From Streptomyces sp. RPA4-2 (lineage in GTDB: Bacteria; Actinomycetota; Actinomycetes; Streptomycetales; Streptomycetaceae), in NCBI RefSeq assembly GCF_012273515.2, contig NZ_CP050975.2:5022001-5086000 (forward strand): a DNA stretch of 64,000 nucleotides. The letters run 5' to 3'. The translations under genes and the position numbers were made by a program. The notes under the pieces are model-generated. The model ran no database searches. It was not told where the DNA came from and saw only the letters and a program-made list of their open reading frames with translations. This document shows positions 27,857-36,480 of this stretch, in pieces. Each line of letters opens with the position of its first letter. Position 1 is the first letter of the stretch.

Positions 27857-28500
27857 TAATGTGCGGAAAGATTTCTGACCAGGTGCACTTGACTCCTGCG
27901 CAGGTCAGGACGTTGGTACGAGTTGGTCCCTGTGGGTGGCGACCCCCGCGGCTTTCTTGATCCACTCCCCGTCCACTCCCCGGCGCGGCGAGGCTGGCAG
28001 TCGGGCCCCTCGATCGGCCTTCCGGTACGGGCGCACGAACGGCGGCGCCGGTACGGCGCGCAGCAGGTGGTGAGTGATACAGGCATGGCCCCCACACGCT
28101 TTCCAACTGTGTTGGTGGGGTGATGGGGTGTGTACACGGGTGTTCACCAGTGTTCATGGACGCGCTTCCCGGCTCCGCTGCGGGCCGCTTGGCGGCGCGG
28201 AAACGGCTCTGATCTCGGGAAACAGGGGACTCCCGTAGCCATGCCGAGGCGCGTAGCAGACTCTGAATGACCGCAGTTATCCGCCCGATTGGGCAAGCAG
28301 CGGGCACGGCCGTCAGATGAGCCGCCAACGCCAGCACCGCGGGGCGAGGCCGGCTGTCGGGTACTCCTCTATATTTGGTGTCAGATACCGATGTCGCTGA
28401 CGTGGACGCGCACGAGGTAGGTCCAGTCGCTGCGGGTCGGGGTGCGTCGGAGACTAGGACTCGATGACGATCCGCCCAGGAGCACAGGGACAGCAGGGTA
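27857..28500. other. Element interior without a clear gene
   Basis: Between the att copy and the phosphatase gene. It contains a CTTGATCCACTCCCCGT motif near 27955 that recurs at the other end of the element (near 30870) and may be an integrase arm-type site. There are also GTGTTCAC/CAGTGTTCAT repeats near 28140 and an AT-rich TATATT near 28372 that could be a -10 for the phosphatase. Open frames here look like remnants. Confidence 0.45.
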
Positions 28501-29613
28501 ATGACACGCGACCGCACACCTCTGGTCAGCTGGAGTCGATGGCCTTCTCTCCTGCCTGCCGCGGTGCTCCTCGTCGCGGTCGTCGTCGACGTACTGACCC
28601 CGTCAGGATTCAGCGTGTTTCCGCTGCTGGCGGCCGCTCCCGTACTGGCCGCCCCCGTGTACTCGTTGCCGGGCGTAATCGCCACCGGCGTAGTGACGGC
28701 ACTGATCGGGATGGCCGTGGCGTACACGAAGGGCGTCGCCCTTACCGAAGCCTCCGTTCGGTTCACGAGCGTCGTAATCCTGACCGTTCTTGCCGCGATC
28801 CTCAACCGGGTCATGGCCAAAGACCGGAAACAGTTGAAGGACACCCGCGAGGTAGCCGAGGCTGTCCAGCGGGCGGTGCTCCCCATCCCCCCCGAGCGGG
28901 TCGGGCCGCTGGACGTGGCCTCCCGGTACCGGGCCGCCGCGAAGGAGGCTGCCATCGGTGGCGACCTCTACGCCATCCACCCCACACCCGACAGCGTTCG
29001 GATGATGATTGCCGACGTGCGGGGGAAGGGACTGGGCGCGGTCCGAACCGTCAACAGGCTGCTCGGCGCCTTCTACGAGGCCGTGGCTCACCTCCCGGGC
29101 TTGACCGATGTGGTCGACCGGCTGGAGGAGGTCATGCAGAGGGTCGATGCCGAAGAGGAGGAGGGCACTGAGTCCTTTGCCACCGCCGTCTTCATCGACC
29201 TCCCCAACGACGGCTCCGCCATATACATGATCAATCTGGGACACCCCGCGCCGCTCCTCATCCACCAAGGCCGCGCGAGTCCGCTCGAGCCGTCTGCCCC
29301 ATCCCTGCCCCTGGGCCTGGGCAATCTGGGCCGCACCCAGGTGCCGATCGATCGGCACACCCTGCCGCACGACGCGACCCTGGTGCTGTTCACTGACGGT
29401 CTGGTCGAGGCACGCGACCGCCACGGCACCTTCTACGATCCCGTGCCATTCCTGTCCCGTCCCCTCCCAACGGACCCCGGTGTGATCCTGGACGCTCTCA
29501 TCGCCGATCTGACCCGGTACACCGAAGGACGCCTGGACGACAATGCCGCCCTCATTGCCGTTACCCGCCTGCCGGACGCGTCTGACGACACTAAAATTCG
29601 CTCCCGCACCTGA
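28501..29613 (+). CDS. SpoIIE-type PP2C serine phosphatase, membrane-bound
   Basis: 370 residues. Three or four N-terminal helices (SLLPAAVLLVAVVVDVL, VFPLLAAAPVLAAPV, GVIATGVVTALIGMAVAYT, VVILTVLAAILNRVM) precede a PP2C/SpoIIE domain with metal-ligand motifs IGGDLYA and IADVRGKGL, and LVLFTDGLVEARD near the end. ATG 28501 has AGCAGGG upstream. Such enzymes usually dephosphorylate STAS antagonists or act in developmental switches. It lies inside the integrated element between the two att copies, so it is likely cargo, with no STAS or kinase partner in the element. Confidence 0.88.
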   Translation: MTRDRTPLVSWSRWPSLLPAAVLLVAVVVDVLTPSGFSVFPLLAAAPVLAAPVYSLPGVIATGVVTALIGMAVAYTKGVALTEASVRFTSVVILTVLAAILNRVMAKDRKQLKDTREVAEAVQRAVLPIPPERVGPLDVASRYRAAAKEAAIGGDLYAIHPTPDSVRMMIADVRGKGLGAVRTVNRLLGAFYEAVAHLPGLTDVVDRLEEVMQRVDAEEEEGTESFATAVFIDLPNDGSAIYMINLGHPAPLLIHQGRASPLEPSAPSLPLGLGNLGRTQVPIDRHTLPHDATLVLFTDGLVEARDRHGTFYDPVPFLSRPLPTDPGVILDALIADLTRYTEGRLDDNAALIAVTRLPDASDDTKIRSRT

Positions 29614-29668
29614 GGGGTGGCCCAGCAGCGCCCGGCACGCTACTGGGCCACGACGGCGGTGTGCCTAG

Positions 29669-30850
29669 CGGAGCGCCCATGACGGGCCCGGCCACATCGC
29701 GGCAGCAGCTGCTCCCCCTTGGCCTATCCCCTGGCACGGCACGCTGCACCTCATCCTCGCCGACGCCGTGGATGAAGGACTTCGCGACTCCAACCCGGCC
29801 ACGAAGCGGCGCGGCCGAGGCAAGCGCGCCGGCCGCTCCCGGAACCGCGGCCCCGAGAAGGTGGTGACCGACGCTCTCGGAATCCTGCTGACAGCCGAGC
29901 GCGCTGCGCTGCTGTCTGGACGTGACGACGAGTTCGTAGCTGTGATGCTGAAGGGCTACACCGGCATGCGATGGGGCGAAATCGTCCGGCTAGAGCGCAA
30001 GTTCGTCCGCCCTGCCTCGGTTCGGGTGGAGTGGCAGCTCTATGAACTCGACTCGGGGGAGTTCGAGCGCTGCCCGCCGAAGGACGACTCCTACCGAACC
30101 ATCGACACGCCCAAGTGGCTATCGGGCTTGGTTGCAAGCCATATCGCCAGGACCGACTCAGCATCCTGCCCATGCCACGAGCACGCCTACGTGTTCCGTG
30201 GCCACGGTCCCGCGAACGGTGCTGCCCGGCACGTGGGCGCAAAGCTGGTCGACGTCGCCCGCCGCGCCGATGTCTCCCCAGCAACGGTGTCGAACGTGCT
30301 GAACCGGCCGGGCACTGTCGCGGAGCGGACACGAACGAGGGTGGAGACAGCCATTGCGGAGCTTGGCTACGTCCGTGCGGGCCGGTCAGCAGAGACGGCG
30401 GCACACTGGCGACGGACCGGATTTGCGACCTGGTTGTTCCAGCCGGCTACGACAGGCTGGTACCCGAAGAAGGCCCCCCAGGAGGCGCGTCCTGTGCCGG
30501 TGATGGCGGACCCCTGGCCGGGAGTGCCGGCCCGGGGCCGGAACGCCTCTGGCAGGGCGGACGCGTGCTGGCTTCCGATCGCGCGGGGCCTCACTCCGCA
30601 TGGGCTCAGGCACTCTCACAAGACGGTCATGGAGGAACTCGGAATCTCGCCCAAGCTAATGGATGAGCGCCTCGGGCACGAGGACGGTTCGGTACAGGCG
30701 CGCTACTCGCACATCACCGCGCGGATGAGGAATCGGCTCATGGATGAACTGACCGAGCAGTGGGAGGAGTCGTTGGCGGCACGGTCCGCCATGCACCCGC
30801 GGTCGCCGGTGCGCGCACTCGATGCCTTGCTGAGAGCGCGCCAGGAGTGA
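29669..30850 (+). pseudogene. 5'-truncated tyrosine integrase with embedded LacI-type HTH
   Basis: The frame is open from 29669; the first start is GTG 29768 (360 residues). The recognisable integrase begins at LHLILADAVDEGLRDSNPA, so the N-terminal arm/core-binding region of about 100 residues is absent. Box I Arg68 (GYTGMRWGE), box II H278-x-x-R281, H304 and Tyr313 are all present. Between boxes I and II, residues 159-203 form a LacI-family HTH (VDVARRADVSPATVSNVLNRP). Some actinobacterial element integrases carry this insertion. The gene ends 118 nt from the tRNA-Pro copy, the expected place for the element's integrase. Confidence 0.82.
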
Positions 30851-30855
30851 AGTCT

Positions 30856-30895
30856 GGGGAGTGGAATTCCTTGATCCACTCCCCGTTCACTCCCC
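30856..30895. repeat. Inverted/direct ACTCCCC repeats beside the integrase
   Basis: GGGGAGTGGA (30856-30865) and TCCACTCCCC (30875-30884) form a perfect 10-bp inverted repeat, followed by another ACTCCCC at 30888-30894. A closely similar CTTGATCCACTCCCCG motif recurs near 27955 at the far end. This arrangement resembles arm-type integrase or excisionase binding sites. Confidence 0.5.
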
Positions 30896-30915
30896 AGGGG
30901 CTCCGAGAAACGAGT

Positions 30916-30950
30916 CAGGGCCGGTTTCCCGTGAAGGTAAACCGGCCCTG
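30916..30950 (-). terminator. Perfect 12-bp hairpin terminator behind tRNA-Pro
   Basis: CAGGGCCGGTTT (30916-30927) pairs with AAACCGGCCCTG (30939-30950). Read on the minus strand it lies 17 nt after the tRNA 3' end and is followed by ACTCGTTTCTC, so it should end the tRNA transcript. Confidence 0.75.
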
Positions 30951-30966
30951 ACCTGGTGTTTTAGCT

Positions 30967-31009
30967 GTCGGGGTGGCGGGATTTGAACCCACGACCTCTT
31001 CGTCCCGAA
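30967..31009 (-). other. Attachment site within the intact tRNA-Pro gene
   Basis: 43-bp identity with 27814-27856; covers the 3' half of tRNA-Pro from the anticodon loop to the end. It marks the tRNA-side boundary of the integrated element. Confidence 0.9.
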
Positions 31010-31041
31010 CGAAGCGCGCTGCCAAGCTGCGCTACACCCCG
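30968..31041 (-). tRNA. tRNA-Pro (anticodon CGG)
   Basis: 74-nt cloverleaf on the minus strand: acceptor CGGGGTG/CACCCCG, anticodon arm CTTCG-TTCGGGA-CGAAG with anticodon CGG, T arm with GGTTCAAATCC, discriminator A, no encoded CCA. It is the intact copy; its 3' 43 bp (30967-31009) is the integration target of the neighbouring element. Confidence 0.96.
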
Positions 31042-31070
31042 ATTGTCACTGCTTCTCGCGGCGACGTCGT

Positions 31071-31871
31071 TTACTTTAGCCCACCGGTGGCCGGAGACGA
31101 AATCCGGTTTTCGGGGCGTCGGCCGCCGTGGCGCAGTGGGTCGGGGCGGAGGTGGTCCAGGGCGACGACGAGGAGGGCGAGGGCGTAGAAGGCGACGCCG
31201 AGGATCGCGGTGTTTCCGAGGATGCCGACGTATCCGTGCCGGTCGACGTCCACGAAGGGGTAGAGGTAGCGCTCCGTGGTGCCCGGCGGCAGCATCGCGC
31301 CGCGGGTGAGGGAGAAGGCCAGGTAGACGAGGGGGTAGACGAGCCAGGTGGCCGCGTATCGCATCGCCAGGGGGGCCGGGCGGGTCAGCAGAAGCCAGTC
31401 GATCACCACGGCGACCGGTGTCACCGTGTACAGGATCAGGTTCGCGAGGGCCTGCCAGCCGTTGAGCGAGGCGGTCTCGCCCGTCATCGAGAAGCCGCCG
31501 GGACGGTTCGCCAGGTGAAGGTGGTAGACCAGGCCCGTGATCAGGATGTACAGAAGCGTGCCGCCCGTGAGGGCCGCGGGCAGTGGGCGGCGGGCCATCC
31601 ATGCCCGCCGGGCCGAGGCGGCGAGGACCACCGCCACCAGCAGGTTGCTCTGGGTGGCGAAGTAGCTCAGCACGTGTGCCGGGCTGCCCAGGTACAGGTC
31701 GATGGCGATGCCCGCCGCTGCCGCCATGGCGACCAGGAGGCGGAAGACCGCCGCGAGCGGGCGGTGCACGGGGGACACCACCGCCGCCGACGGGACGTTG
31801 TACGGGGCCAGTGCTGCGATACCCGGGATCGGGGGGAGGTCGGGTATGTCCTTGGGGATCGGGGCGATCAT
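31071..31871 (-). CDS. Pr6Pr family integral membrane protein
   Basis: 266 residues with six hydrophobic segments (LAAVFRLLVAMAAAAGIAIDL, YFATQSNLLVAVVLAAS, LTGGTLLYILITGLVYH, ANLILYTVTPVAVVIDWLL, WLVYPLVYLAFSLTRG, ILGNTAILGVAFYALALLVV). Motifs SYFATQSNLL and YPFVDVDRHGY are typical of the Pr6Pr/FAR-17a-like family. ATG 31871 has no ribosome binding site; TAACGT (minus strand 31883-31878) sits 6 nt before it, suggesting a leaderless mRNA. The role is unknown. Confidence 0.87.
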   Translation of the reverse strand: MIAPIPKDIPDLPPIPGIAALAPYNVPSAAVVSPVHRPLAAVFRLLVAMAAAAGIAIDLYLGSPAHVLSYFATQSNLLVAVVLAASARRAWMARRPLPAALTGGTLLYILITGLVYHLHLANRPGGFSMTGETASLNGWQALANLILYTVTPVAVVIDWLLLTRPAPLAMRYAATWLVYPLVYLAFSLTRGAMLPPGTTERYLYPFVDVDRHGYVGILGNTAILGVAFYALALLVVALDHLRPDPLRHGGRRPENRISSPATGGLK

Positions 31872-32080
31872 GCGCCCACGTTAAGTGGGGTGGATGAATC
31901 GGGCCATTTGGGGCATCCGGTCGAGTTACGGGCCCGGTGTTGCCGCGCCGGCCTCGAGTGCCCCCAGAGATGGGCGGTGCGTCGTCAGTAGTGCGTGGTC
32001 AGGGGCTCATGGGGCATGACCCACGGCTCGTGATCCACGGCTCGTGAGCCATGATCAGAGGTCCGCCCCGATCAGGCCCG

Positions 32081-33004
32081 CTAGCGGCTCACCAGTGTCA
32101 GGAGCGACGCCTCGGGCGGGCACGCGAAACGTACCGGCGTGTAGCGGTTCGTGCCGCAGCCCGCCGAGACGTGCATGTACGACGTCCGTCCCTCCGCCGT
32201 GTGCGTGGACAGGCCCTTCACGCGGTCCGTGTCCAGGTCGCAGTTGGTGACGAAGGCGCCGTAGAAGGGGAGGCAGAGCTGGCCGCCGTGGGTGTGGCCG
32301 GCCAGGACCAGGGGGTAGCCGTCCGCCGTGAACGCGTCGAGCGTGCGCAGGTACGGAGCGTGGACCACGCCGAGGGAGAAGTCGGCCGACTCCGACGGGC
32401 CGCCGGCCACGCGTGCGTAGCGGTCCCGCTTGATGTGCGGGTCGTCGAGACCGGTCAGCTCGATCTCGGAGCCCTCTATCTTCAGGGTCCCCCGGGTGTT
32501 CGTCAGGTTGAGCCAGCCCGCCGTGTCGAAGCCGTCGCGCAGGTCCTCCCACGGGTTGTGGATGGCGTGAACGGCCGGCTTGTTGCCGTTCAGGCCGTGG
32601 CGGCCCTGGGTCTTCTCGAACAAGTACCGGGCCGGGTTGCGGAGTTTGGGGCCGTAGTAGTCGTTCGAGCCGAAGACGTACGCGCCGGGGAATTCCATCA
32701 AGGGGCCGAGGGCGTCCAGGACTTCGGGGACGCCCTCCGGGTCGGAGAGGTTGTCCCCGGTGTTGATGACGAAGTCGGGGCGCAGACCGGCCAGGGAGCG
32801 CAGCCAGCGCTGCTTCTTGCGCTGCCCGCTCACCATGTGGATGTCGGAGACCTGGAGGAGGCGCAGTGGTCGCATGCCGGGTGGCAGGACCGGGACCGTG
32901 ACCCGCCGGAGGCGGAACGAGCGGGCCTCGAATCCTGCCGCGTACAACAGTCCGGCGGCGCCCACCGCCGTGATTCCCAGGGGTACTCCGTATCGTGCGC
33001 GCAT
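32081..33004 (-). CDS. Metallophosphoesterase
   Basis: 307 residues. An N-terminal hydrophobic helix (VPLGITAVGAAGLLYAAG) anchors a calcineurin-like phosphoesterase with metal motifs SDIH, GDN, GSND and GHTHGGQ. The same gene next to the class A PBP is conserved in actinobacteria (Rv3683-like), suggesting a role in envelope metabolism. CACGAT lies 6 nt before ATG 33004, compatible with a leaderless transcript, and a consensus DnaA box lies at 33046-33054. Confidence 0.92.
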   Translation of the reverse strand: MRARYGVPLGITAVGAAGLLYAAGFEARSFRLRRVTVPVLPPGMRPLRLLQVSDIHMVSGQRKKQRWLRSLAGLRPDFVINTGDNLSDPEGVPEVLDALGPLMEFPGAYVFGSNDYYGPKLRNPARYLFEKTQGRHGLNGNKPAVHAIHNPWEDLRDGFDTAGWLNLTNTRGTLKIEGSEIELTGLDDPHIKRDRYARVAGGPSESADFSLGVVHAPYLRTLDAFTADGYPLVLAGHTHGGQLCLPFYGAFVTNCDLDTDRVKGLSTHTAEGRTSYMHVSAGCGTNRYTPVRFACPPEASLLTLVSR

Positions 33005-33045
33005 ACGTCCATCGTGTCAGACCCCGGCGGCTTCGCGTCCCCGCC

Positions 33046-33054
33046 TGTGGACAA
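33046..33054 (-). promoter_or_regulatory. Consensus DnaA box
   Basis: Minus-strand TTGTCCACA in the spacer between the metallophosphoesterase and yqeY genes. One of three exact copies noticed in intergenic positions of this window. Confidence 0.55.
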
Positions 33055-33179
33055 CCTCGGCACCGGCAACCGGAGGCCGACAGTCCGCCCGGCATCGGAG
33101 GGCCGCTCCGGAACGCCGTCCGAGACCGGCGCCGAAATCAGCGGGCGACCGCGCCACCACACCTGCGACAATCGTCGGC

Positions 33180-33644
33180 ATGACCACGCTCAAGTCGAAG
33201 CTGCAGGAAGACCTCAACGCCGCCATCAAGGAGCGCGACGAGCTCCGCTCCGCCACGCTCCGGCTGACCCTCTCCGCGATCACCAAGGAAGAGGTCGCCG
33301 GCAAGACGAAGCGCGAGCTCTCCGACGACGAGGTACAGAAAGTGATCACCCGCGAGGCGAAGAAGCGCCGTGAGGCCGCGGACGCCTTCGCGCAGGGTGG
33401 CCGGCCCGAGTCGGCCGAGCGGGAGAAGGCGGAGGGCGAGATCCTCGCCACGTACCTGCCCAAGCAGCTCTCCGACGAGGAGCTCCAGCAGATCGTCGGG
33501 CAGGCCGTCGAGGAGGCCAGGGCGGCGGGCGCCGAGGGGCCGCGTGCCATGGGTCAGGTCATGAAGATCGTCAACCCCAAGGTCGCGGGCCTGGCCGAGG
33601 GCGGCCGGGTCGCCGCCGTGGTCAAGAAGCTGCTCGCCGGCTGA
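33180..33644 (+). CDS. GatB/YqeY domain-containing protein
   Basis: 154 residues, full length for stand-alone YqeY proteins (MTTLKSKLQEDLNAAIKERDELR ... SDEELQQIVGQAVEEA ... MGQVMKIVNPKVAG). Related to the tail of GatB, which binds tRNA, but the function of the free form is unsettled. ATG 33180 has no ribosome binding site; GACAAT at 33167-33172 is 7 nt upstream. Confidence 0.92.
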   Translation: MTTLKSKLQEDLNAAIKERDELRSATLRLTLSAITKEEVAGKTKRELSDDEVQKVITREAKKRREAADAFAQGGRPESAEREKAEGEILATYLPKQLSDEELQQIVGQAVEEARAAGAEGPRAMGQVMKIVNPKVAGLAEGGRVAAVVKKLLAG

Positions 33645-33722
33645 GGCCTCCGCGCCGAGGACGTCGAGAGGGACGTCGAGAGGGAAGCCGAGAGCGACGC
33701 CCAGAGACCCAGAGGGATGCCG

Positions 33723-33752
33723 AGAGGGACGCCACCGTGGTGGCGTCCCTCT
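33723..33752. terminator. Perfect 14-bp hairpin between yqeY and the PBP gene
   Basis: AGAGGGACGCCACC (33723-33736), loop GT, GGTGGCGTCCCTCT (33739-33752), followed by TTTC on the plus strand. It lies between convergent genes, so it probably terminates both. The preceding 70 nt are degenerate GAGAGGGACG repeats. Confidence 0.8.
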
Positions 33753-33811
33753 TTCAGTGCGTCCTCTTCCGGGGATCCCTTCGCCCGGCCCCCGAGGGGA
33801 CCGGCGGGGGA

Positions 33812-36073
33812 TTACCCGTGGTGGCGTCCTCCGGTGCCGTTCTGCCCCTGGATGAAGCCCTGGGGGATCGAGAAGGAAGGCGTCGGCAACTTGCCGCCGT
33901 TCCCGTTGCTGCCGTTGTTCCCGTCGATGGTGTTGCCCTGGTGGTCGTCGTCGCCCCCGTCGCCATGGTCATCCCCGTCGTCGCCGTGGTCCCTGTCCTC
34001 CGGCTCCGGATCGGGGATGTCGATCATGTTGAAGGAGGGGGAGTCCTTGCCCACGAGGGCACCCGTCATGGCGTCCTTCCAGATCGGGCCCGGCACCTCG
34101 CCGCCGTAGACGAGGGAGTGGTAGACGCCGCCGATGTTGATGTTCGTCATCTTGACGTTCTGCTTGGGGCTGCCGACCCAGACCGCGCCCGCGAGGTTCG
34201 GGGTGTACCCGACGAACCAGGCGTTGCGGCGCTCGTCCGTCGTACCCGTCTTACCGGCGTTGGCCCGGTCGGACAGACCGGCCTGCTGACCCGTACCGGA
34301 GTCGATCACACCGCTCAGCAGCGTGTTGACGGTGTCCGCGGTCTTCTCGGACATGGCCCGCGTGCAGGTCGACTTCGGGACCTCCAGCGACTTCTGCTTG
34401 CCGTCCACCTGCTGGGTGATCGACTCGATGGCGATCGGCGTGCAGTACATGCCCCGGGAGGCGAAGGTGGCGTACGCGCTCGCCATGGTCAGCGGGGCGA
34501 TGCCCTTGGAGCCGAGGGTGATGGCGGGGACCTCGGGCAGCTTGTCGCCGTTGCCCTGCACGACGTGCAGCTTGTCGGTCAGCTTCACCACCGGGCAGAT
34601 GCCGATGTCCGAGATCATCTGCACGAAGTAGGTGTTGACCGACTTGGCCATCGCCGTCTTCAGCGGGTAGGGGCCGTCCTCCGATTCGCTCTCGTTCGAG
34701 AGGGTCTCGTTCTGCTGGTTGGTCCAGGGCTTGCCGCAGGTCTGCACGGGGCTGGGGTAGGACATCTTGTACGGCGCGGGGTACTCCTGCGTCGGCGGCA
34801 GGCCCTGCTCCAGCGCGGCCGCGGCCACGAACGGCTTGAAGGTCGAACCGGTCGGGAAGCCGAAGTTCGAACCGCCCATGTCACGGTCGACCGAGTAGTT
34901 GTACTCCGTCTCGTTCTTCCCGTAGCCGTACGGCCTCGACTGGCCCATACCGACGATCTTGCCGGTCCCCGGCTCGACCAGCGTGGCTGCCGTGGCGACC
35001 GAGTCCGACTTGTTGACGTGGGACTTGATCGAGTCCTGCACGGACTTCTGGGACTGCGGGTCGAGCGTCGTACGGATGGTCAGGCCGCCCTGGTTCCAGA
35101 GCTTGGCCCGCTCCTCCTTGGTCTTGCCGAAGACCGGGTCGGTGAGGAACACGTTCTCCACGTACCGGCAGAAGAAGCTCGCGCCCTTGACCGCCGTGAT
35201 GCAGCCGTTCTTCGGCTCGCTGACCTTCAGGTCCAGCTTGGCGTTCTGGGCCGCGTCGGCCTCCTGCGGGGAGATGTCGTGCACCTCGGCCATGCGCTGC
35301 AGGACGGTGTTGCGGCGCTTGATGGCCTCGGCCTCGTCGTTGACCGGGTCGTACCGGCTGGGCGACTGGACGATGCCCGCGAGCAGAGCCGACTGCTGGA
35401 GGTTCAGGTCCTTGGCGGGCTTGGAGAAGTAGCGCTGGGCGGCGGCCTCGACGCCGTAGGCCTGCTCGCCGAAGAACGTGATGTTCAGGTAGTTCTCGAG
35501 GATCTTCTTCTTGCCGAGCTTCTCCTCGAGCTGGATCGCGTACTTGAGCTCGCGGATCTTGCGGCCGAGGGTCTGCTGGGTGGCCTGGGCGACCTTCGTC
35601 GGGTCGTCGCCGGCCTCTTCCACGAAGTAGTTCTTCACCAGCTGCTGGGTGAGCGTGGACGCGCCCTGGGCCACTCCGCCGTTCTGCGCGTTCTGGTTCA
35701 CGGCGCGCAGGATGCCCTTCAGGTCGACCGCTCCGTGCTGGTAGAAGCGGGAGTCCTCGATCGCGACGATCGCCTTCTGCATGTACGGCGAGATGCTCTT
35801 GAGGTCGACCACCGTGCGGTCGCGCGAGTAGACCGTCGCGATCTGACCGCCCTGGTTGTCCAGGATCGTGGTGCGCTGACTCAGCGCGGGGCTCTTCAAG
35901 TTGTCGGGAATCTCGTCGAACCCCTGGACGGAACCCTTGGCCGCGAGGCCCAGCGCGCCCGCGGCGGGCAACGCGATTCCGGCCATGACTGCTCCGGCGA
36001 GCACGCTGACACCGAGGAACTTGGCGGCCTGCTGCGTGGGCGACAGACCACCGCCCGAGAGCTTCTTTGGCAT
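33812..36073 (-). CDS. Class A penicillin-binding protein
   Basis: 753-residue bifunctional peptidoglycan synthase. An N-terminal TM (about 20-45) leads to a glycosyltransferase domain with catalytic Glu in EDSRFYQHG (E106) and GASTLTQQLVKN, then a transpeptidase with S410-T-F-K, SVN (478-480) and KTGT (608-611). The tail is very Asp/Gly/His-rich (DRDHGDDGDDHGDGGDDDH) and ends in a Pro/Gly segment. ATG 36073. It is divergent from wblA, an order shared with ponA2-whiB4 in mycobacteria. Confidence 0.96.
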   Translation of the reverse strand: MPKKLSGGGLSPTQQAAKFLGVSVLAGAVMAGIALPAAGALGLAAKGSVQGFDEIPDNLKSPALSQRTTILDNQGGQIATVYSRDRTVVDLKSISPYMQKAIVAIEDSRFYQHGAVDLKGILRAVNQNAQNGGVAQGASTLTQQLVKNYFVEEAGDDPTKVAQATQQTLGRKIRELKYAIQLEEKLGKKKILENYLNITFFGEQAYGVEAAAQRYFSKPAKDLNLQQSALLAGIVQSPSRYDPVNDEAEAIKRRNTVLQRMAEVHDISPQEADAAQNAKLDLKVSEPKNGCITAVKGASFFCRYVENVFLTDPVFGKTKEERAKLWNQGGLTIRTTLDPQSQKSVQDSIKSHVNKSDSVATAATLVEPGTGKIVGMGQSRPYGYGKNETEYNYSVDRDMGGSNFGFPTGSTFKPFVAAAALEQGLPPTQEYPAPYKMSYPSPVQTCGKPWTNQQNETLSNESESEDGPYPLKTAMAKSVNTYFVQMISDIGICPVVKLTDKLHVVQGNGDKLPEVPAITLGSKGIAPLTMASAYATFASRGMYCTPIAIESITQQVDGKQKSLEVPKSTCTRAMSEKTADTVNTLLSGVIDSGTGQQAGLSDRANAGKTGTTDERRNAWFVGYTPNLAGAVWVGSPKQNVKMTNINIGGVYHSLVYGGEVPGPIWKDAMTGALVGKDSPSFNMIDIPDPEPEDRDHGDDGDDHGDGGDDDHQGNTIDGNNGSNGNGGKLPTPSFSIPQGFIQGQNGTGGRHHG

Positions 36074-36480
36074 GAGGGCAGCCTACGTTCTCATTCGCCG
36101 GACACGCGTATATGCCTTGGCCTAAGCTGCTCTCAACTGTCACAGCAGTGCGGCCACGTATCAATACGTCCGGCGACCCCGAATCGTTCCGGAGGTTCCC
36201 CAATTTTTTGGGGAGGTCGTGTCCGAATCAGCCTCATGCGTCACCAGGCGTCCGTTGTGACTCAACTGAACTGTCCCGCTTCGTCGGGATACTCACGTAT
36301 GTCCCCAGGTCACTCCCCCGGGTGATCTGCCGCTTACGCATAGTCCGTTCGGGCCATTCAAGATTGGGCCCGAAGGGGGTGTTGCGCTGTGCCCACCTTC
36401 CGTAACGTCCTCAACTGGCGGCGGTGAATATGCCGCTGCCGCCGTGGGGGAGCCTCGATTCGGGAGAGGACGGCGCCGGT
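36074..36480. promoter_or_regulatory. Divergent control region PBP / wblA
   Basis: The 407-bp spacer contains small inverted repeats (CCCC-AATTTTTT-GGGG near 36200; TCCCG-CTTCGT-CGGGA near 36280) and a relatively AT-rich patch. The length suggests complex control of wblA. I cannot identify a convincing -35/-10 pair or known regulator site. Confidence 0.4.

Noticed and set aside
33737..36325. 862-codon open frame opposite the PBP gene
   Set aside because: PBP motifs are unambiguous on the minus strand; this frame is a Val/Arg/Asp-rich mirror of it.
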